DNA of 8,755 nucleotides. Origin: Ornithinimicrobium sp. GTDB lineage: Bacteria > Actinomycetota > Actinomycetes > Actinomycetales > Dermatophilaceae. Both the position numbers and the translations under genes were made by a program. Shown here in pieces: positions 5,683 to 8,755 of the stretch; position 1 is the stretch's first letter; every line of letters begins with the position of its first letter. The DNA is taken from the NCBI GenBank assembly GCA_030145965.1, contig JASKZT010000005.1:1-8755 (forward strand), read 5' to 3'. The notes beneath the pieces were generated by a model, which worked only from the letters and a program-made list of their open reading frames with translations, did not search any database and had not been told where the DNA came from.

Positions 5683-6609
5683 GTGAGCAACGCCGCCCCC
5701 CACCCTGGCCAGGACCCCGGCACCCACCGGCCCCGCGCCGTCCGTGACCTCGAGGGCGGGATCGAGCGCGACTTCGAGCGCAACCTCTCCTACGGCGACT
5801 ACCTCGACCTGCACCGGGTGCTGTCGGCCCAGCACCCCCGGGCGGTGCCCCCGCGGCACGACGAGATGCTGTTCATCATCCAGCACCAGACCTCCGAGCT
5901 GTGGCTCAAGCTCATGCTCCACGAGCTGTCCTCGGCCCGGGAGCTCGTGCGCGCCGACGACCTGCAGCCGGCCCTCAAGCGCCTGGCCCGGGTCAAGCAC
6001 ATCCAGCAGACCCTGACCCAGCAGTGGTCCGTGCTGGCCACCCTCACCCCCAGCGAGTACGCGCTCTTCCGCTCCTTCCTCGCCACCGGCTCCGGCTTCC
6101 AGTCCTGGCAGTACCGCGCCGTCGAGTTCTCCCTGGGCAACAAGAACCCCGAGATGCTGCGGGTCTTCGAGCACGACGAGCAGGTGCACGCCGAGCTGGA
6201 GCGGCTGCTGCACGAGCCGAGCCTCTACGACGAGGTGCTGCGCTGGCTGGCCCGGCGCGGGCACCCGGTGCCGACCGAGGTCCTCGAGCGCGACGTCACC
6301 CGGCCCTACGAGAGCTCGACGGGCGTCGTCGACGTCTTCGCCGGGGTCTACGCCGCCCCCGACCGGCACTGGGTGGAGTACCACGTCGCCGAGGACCTGG
6401 TCGACCTCGAGGACAACTTCCAGGTGTGGCGCTTCCGGCACCTGCGCACGGTCGAGCGCATCATCGGCTCCAAGCCCGGCACCGGCGGCTCCTCCGGCGT
6501 GCCCTTCCTGCGCCGCGCGCTCGAGCTCACCTTCTTCCCCGAGCTCTACGACGTCCGCAGCCGCATCCAGGACGTCACCGCCGACGGCTACCACGGAGAC
6601 CCGGCATGA
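5683..6609 (+). CDS. kynA: Tryptophan 2,3-dioxygenase
   Basis: This heme enzyme opens the indole ring of L-tryptophan with O2 to give N-formyl-L-kynurenine, the first step of the kynurenine pathway; the family is a cytosolic homotetramer. At 308 residues it aligns essentially without gaps to the Xanthomonas enzyme at an offset of +13. His68 (in FIIQHQTSELW), Tyr126 and Arg130 (in SEYALFR, substrate carboxylate), the heme-ligand His253 (in WRFRHLRT) and Thr267 (in GTGGSSG) are all conserved, so it should be active. The GTG at 5683 is chosen because the -10 box CAGACT ends 6 nt before it and the coding similarity begins soon after; the open frame runs further upstream but without family similarity. 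The first 20 or so residues are Pro-rich and unconserved. Its stop overlaps the kynU start. Confidence 0.96.
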   Translation: MSNAAPHPGQDPGTHRPRAVRDLEGGIERDFERNLSYGDYLDLHRVLSAQHPRAVPPRHDEMLFIIQHQTSELWLKLMLHELSSARELVRADDLQPALKRLARVKHIQQTLTQQWSVLATLTPSEYALFRSFLATGSGFQSWQYRAVEFSLGNKNPEMLRVFEHDEQVHAELERLLHEPSLYDEVLRWLARRGHPVPTEVLERDVTRPYESSTGVVDVFAGVYAAPDRHWVEYHVAEDLVDLEDNFQVWRFRHLRTVERIIGSKPGTGGSSGVPFLRRALELTFFPELYDVRSRIQDVTADGYHGDPA

Positions 6610-7865
6610 CCCGGACGACCGCGCTCTCGCGCCCCACCCGCGCCGACGCCCTCGCGCTGGACGCCGCCGACCCGCTCGCGACCTACGCCGACCGCTTCGA
6701 GCGCGCCGAGGGCGTCCTCGCCTACCTCGACGGCAACTCCCTGGGGCGCCCGGTCGCCGGGGTGGCCGCGGAGATGGAGCGCTTCGTCCGCGAGGACTGG
6801 GGCACCCGGCTCATCCGCAGCTGGGACGAGGGCTGGGTCGGCTGGCCCGAGCGGGTCGGCGACGTCGTCGGGCGGGTGGCGCTGGGCGCCGCCCCCGGCC
6901 AGACCGTGGTGGCCGACTCCACGACCGTCCTGCTCTACAAGCTCCTGCGGGCGCTCGCCGACCACCAGCGGGCGCTCGACCCGGCCCGCACGCAGATCGT
7001 CCTGGACCGGGACAACTTCCCCTCCGACCGCTACGTCGCCGAGGGCGTCGCCGCCGAGCGGGGTATGACGCTGCGCTGGGTCGAGGTGGACACCGCCCGG
7101 GGCGTCACCCCGGCCCAGGTCGCCGAGGCCGTCGGCCCGTCGACCGCGGTCGTGCTCCTGTCGCACGTGGCCTACCGCTCCGGGTGGGTGGCCGAGGCCG
7201 AGGAGATCACCCGGCTCGTCCACGACGCGGGGGCGCTCGTGCTGTGGGACACCTGCCACTCCGCCGGCTCGGTGCCCGTGCGCGCCGACGACTGGGGCTG
7301 GGACGCGGCGGTCGGCTGCGACTACAAGTACCTCAACGGCGGCCCCGGCGCGCCGGCCCACGCCTACCTCGCCGCGCGGCTGCACGACCTGCCGACGCTG
7401 CGCCAGCCGGTGCAGGGCTGGATGGGGCGCCGTGAGCCGTTCGCGATGGCGCAGGGCTACGAGCCGGAGGCCGGCGTCCGCTCGCTGGTCAGCGGCACGC
7501 CGCCCGTGCTGGGCATGGTGCCCCTGCGGCTGGCCCTGGCGATGCTCGAGGAGGCCGGCATCGAGACCGTGCGCGAGAAGTCGCTGCGGCTGACCGACCT
7601 CGTGCTCGCGGTCGTCGACGCCTGGCCGGCGGAGCTGGGCGTGGCGGTCGCCAGCCCGCGCGAGCACGCCCGTCGCGGTGGCCACGTCACGCTGCGCCAC
7701 CCCCGTTTCCAGGAGGTCACCGCGCGGCTGTGGGAGCGCGGCGTCATCCCCGACTTCCGCGGGCCGGACGGCCTCCGGCTGGGCCCGGCCCCGCTCTCGA
7801 CGCGGTTCACCGAGGTGTGGGACGGCCTGGAGGTCGTCCAGGAGGAGCTCCGGCGGCTCGCCTGA
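6606..7865 (+). CDS. kynU: Kynureninase
   Basis: This PLP-dependent, cytosolic enzyme of aminotransferase fold cleaves L-kynurenine to anthranilate and L-alanine. It has 419 residues, the usual length. Visible motifs are YLDGNSLG (40-47), DSTTVLLYKLL (PLP-phosphate region), the DRDNFPSDRY stretch, WDTCHSAG with PLP-binding Asp215 and His218, and CDYKYLNGGPG with the Schiff-base Lys241. SGTPPVLG follows near 298. The ATG overlaps the kynA stop as ATGA (6606-6609), with GGAG 7 nt upstream at 6595-6598, so the two are translationally coupled. Kynurenine formamidase, needed between the two steps, is not in the window; spontaneous hydrolysis or a distant kynB may supply it. With kynA it forms an anthranilate branch for tryptophan catabolism; no 3-hydroxylase or 3-hydroxyanthranilate dioxygenase gene is nearby. 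Confidence 0.96.
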   Translation: MTRTTALSRPTRADALALDAADPLATYADRFERAEGVLAYLDGNSLGRPVAGVAAEMERFVREDWGTRLIRSWDEGWVGWPERVGDVVGRVALGAAPGQTVVADSTTVLLYKLLRALADHQRALDPARTQIVLDRDNFPSDRYVAEGVAAERGMTLRWVEVDTARGVTPAQVAEAVGPSTAVVLLSHVAYRSGWVAEAEEITRLVHDAGALVLWDTCHSAGSVPVRADDWGWDAAVGCDYKYLNGGPGAPAHAYLAARLHDLPTLRQPVQGWMGRREPFAMAQGYEPEAGVRSLVSGTPPVLGMVPLRLALAMLEEAGIETVREKSLRLTDLVLAVVDAWPAELGVAVASPREHARRGGHVTLRHPRFQEVTARLWERGVIPDFRGPDGLRLGPAPLSTRFTEVWDGLEVVQEELRRLA

Positions 7866-7883
7866 GCCACCGGGCGGGGCGCG

Positions 7884-8755
7884 ATGGGCGGGCCGGGACC
7901 GTGGGTGCTCCACGTCGACCTCGACCAGTTCATCGCGGCCGTGGAGGTGCTGCGCCGGCCCGAGCTGACCGGCCGCCAGGTCGTGGTCGGCGGCCGCGGC
8001 GACCCGACCGAGCGCGGCGTGGTCGCCACCGCCTCCTACGAGGCCCGCGAGCTGGGCGTCGGGTCCGGCATGCCGCTGCGCGTCGCCGCCCGCAAGGCGC
8101 CGGACGCGGTCTTCCTGCCCGCCGACCACCCGGCCTACGACGCCGCGTCCGCGGAGGTCATGGCGACCCTGCGGGCGGTGCCCGACGTGCGGGTGCAGGT
8201 GCTCGGCTGGGACGAGGCGTTCGTCGGGGCCGTGACCGAGGACCCGGAGGCCCTGGCGCGGCGGATCCAGCGGGACGTGCTGGGGCGCACCGGGCTGCAC
8301 TGCTCCGTCGGGATCGGTGACACCACCGTGCGCGCCAAGGTGGCCACCGGCTTCGGCAAGCCCCGCGGGGTCTTCCGCCTCACCGCCGACACCTGGCTGG
8401 AGGTGATGGGGGAGCGCCCGACGGTCGACCTCTGGGGGGTGGGGCGCCGGATCTCCGCCCGGCTGGCGGGCCTGGGCATCACGACCGTGGCCGAGCTGGC
8501 CGCCGCCGACCCCGACGCGCTCGCCGCGGAGCTGGGCCCGCGGATGGGGCCGTGGTACGGCCGGCTGGGACGGGGCGAGGGGGCCCGCGAGGTGGACGAC
8601 ACGCCCTGGGTCGCGCGCGGGCACAGCCGCGAGCGCACCTTCCAGGAGGACGTCGTCGACGCCGGCCGGATCCGGGAGGAGGTGCGCGAGCTCGCGGGTG
8701 CCGTGCTCGACGACGTCGCCGCCGAGGGCCGGGCGGTGGTGCGGGTCGGCCTCAA
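7884..8755 (+). CDS. dinB: Y-family DNA polymerase, DinB2-like, 3'-truncated by the window edge
   Basis: The first 290 residues of a Y-family (pol IV type) translesion polymerase are present. The N-terminal catalytic motif is DLDQFIAAVE (12-21), carrying metal ligand Asp12; the second acidic pair is Asp110-Glu111 in GWDEAF. The helix-hairpin-helix thumb region is VDLWGVGRR (181-189) through GITTVAELA, and the little-finger entry motif is GHSRERTF (246-253). Motifs DLDQF and GWDEAF and the GDPTERGVVATASYEAR stretch resemble mycobacterial DinB2 more than E. coli DinB. The steric-gate position (Asp12 plus 5) is Ile17 rather than Phe or Tyr. The ATG is 18 nt after kynU with only weak G-rich sequence before it; no SOS box is visible. 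The C-terminal clamp-binding end lies off the window. It may be read through from kynAU. Confidence 0.9.
   Translation, partial: MGGPGPWVLHVDLDQFIAAVEVLRRPELTGRQVVVGGRGDPTERGVVATASYEARELGVGSGMPLRVAARKAPDAVFLPADHPAYDAASAEVMATLRAVPDVRVQVLGWDEAFVGAVTEDPEALARRIQRDVLGRTGLHCSVGIGDTTVRAKVATGFGKPRGVFRLTADTWLEVMGERPTVDLWGVGRRISARLAGLGITTVAELAAADPDALAAELGPRMGPWYGRLGRGEGAREVDDTPWVARGHSRERTFQEDVVDAGRIREEVRELAGAVLDDVAAEGRAVVRVGL

Noticed and set aside
5901..6605. Upstream in-frame extension of kynU through kynA
   Set aside because: The translated stretch is an Arg/Ala/Pro-rich shadow of kynA; the ATG at 6606 has a ribosome site and the kynureninase similarity starts just after it.
6588..8624. 678-residue minus-strand open frame under kynU and the polymerase
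   Set aside because: It is antisense to two clear enzymes, with shadow-frame composition and no recognisable domain.
1..8755. Search for CRISPR arrays, tRNA/rRNA genes, insertion sequences, attachment sites and defence genes
   Set aside because: I found no regularly spaced repeats, cloverleaf-like sequence, transposase or integrase motifs, or nuclease/toxin families; nearly all the sequence is explained by ordinary metabolic, transport and repair genes.

Overview
The window is very GC-rich, gene-dense DNA with strong G/C bias at codon third positions and short or overlapping gene junctions. Two genes appear to have leaderless starts behind TAnnnT-type -10 boxes. Together with the families present (DUF3499, a TobH-type SIS protein beside a phosphomannomutase, a DinB2-like polymerase), this points to an actinobacterium. 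The order DUF3499 - phosphohexomutase - Trm112-like - SIS resembles the conserved actinobacterial neighbourhood known from mycobacteria. A member of Micrococcales is plausible, but the sequence alone cannot settle genus or order.

Layout. (1) Positions 1-3341, plus strand: the 3' end of a DUF3499 gene, then a phosphomannomutase/phosphoglucomutase (manB type), a 69-residue Trm112-like protein and a 429-residue SIS-domain protein of the phosphoglucose/phosphomannose isomerase family. This is a sugar-phosphate/mannose-activation cluster; the manA isomerase gene that often follows in actinobacteria is not here. (2) Positions 3396-5557, minus strand: a two-gene ABC transporter of MacB/LolCDE type, with ATPase and FtsX-like permease translationally coupled through an ATGA overlap. 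It converges on the SIS gene. (3) Positions 5683-7865, plus strand: kynA (tryptophan 2,3-dioxygenase) and kynU (kynureninase), overlapping by ATGA. They cover two of the three steps from tryptophan to anthranilate; the formamidase step (kynB) is absent from the window. (4) Positions 7884-8755: the 5' 290 codons of a Y-family DNA polymerase resembling mycobacterial DinB2, cut by the window end.

How the parts work together. ManB supplies mannose-1-phosphate and/or glucose-1-phosphate for cell-envelope glycans. The SIS protein is probably linked to the same pool, but it appears to lack the catalytic Glu and His known from archaeal family members. The ABC pair and the kyn operon are divergent across a 125-bp gap that holds a perfect 10-bp inverted repeat, the best candidate operator here.

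No clearly new multi-gene system is visible. The best leads are the isoleucine at the steric-gate position of the DinB-like polymerase, the inverted repeat in the divergent gap, the probably non-catalytic SIS protein, and the Trm112-like protein with a broken CPxC motif.
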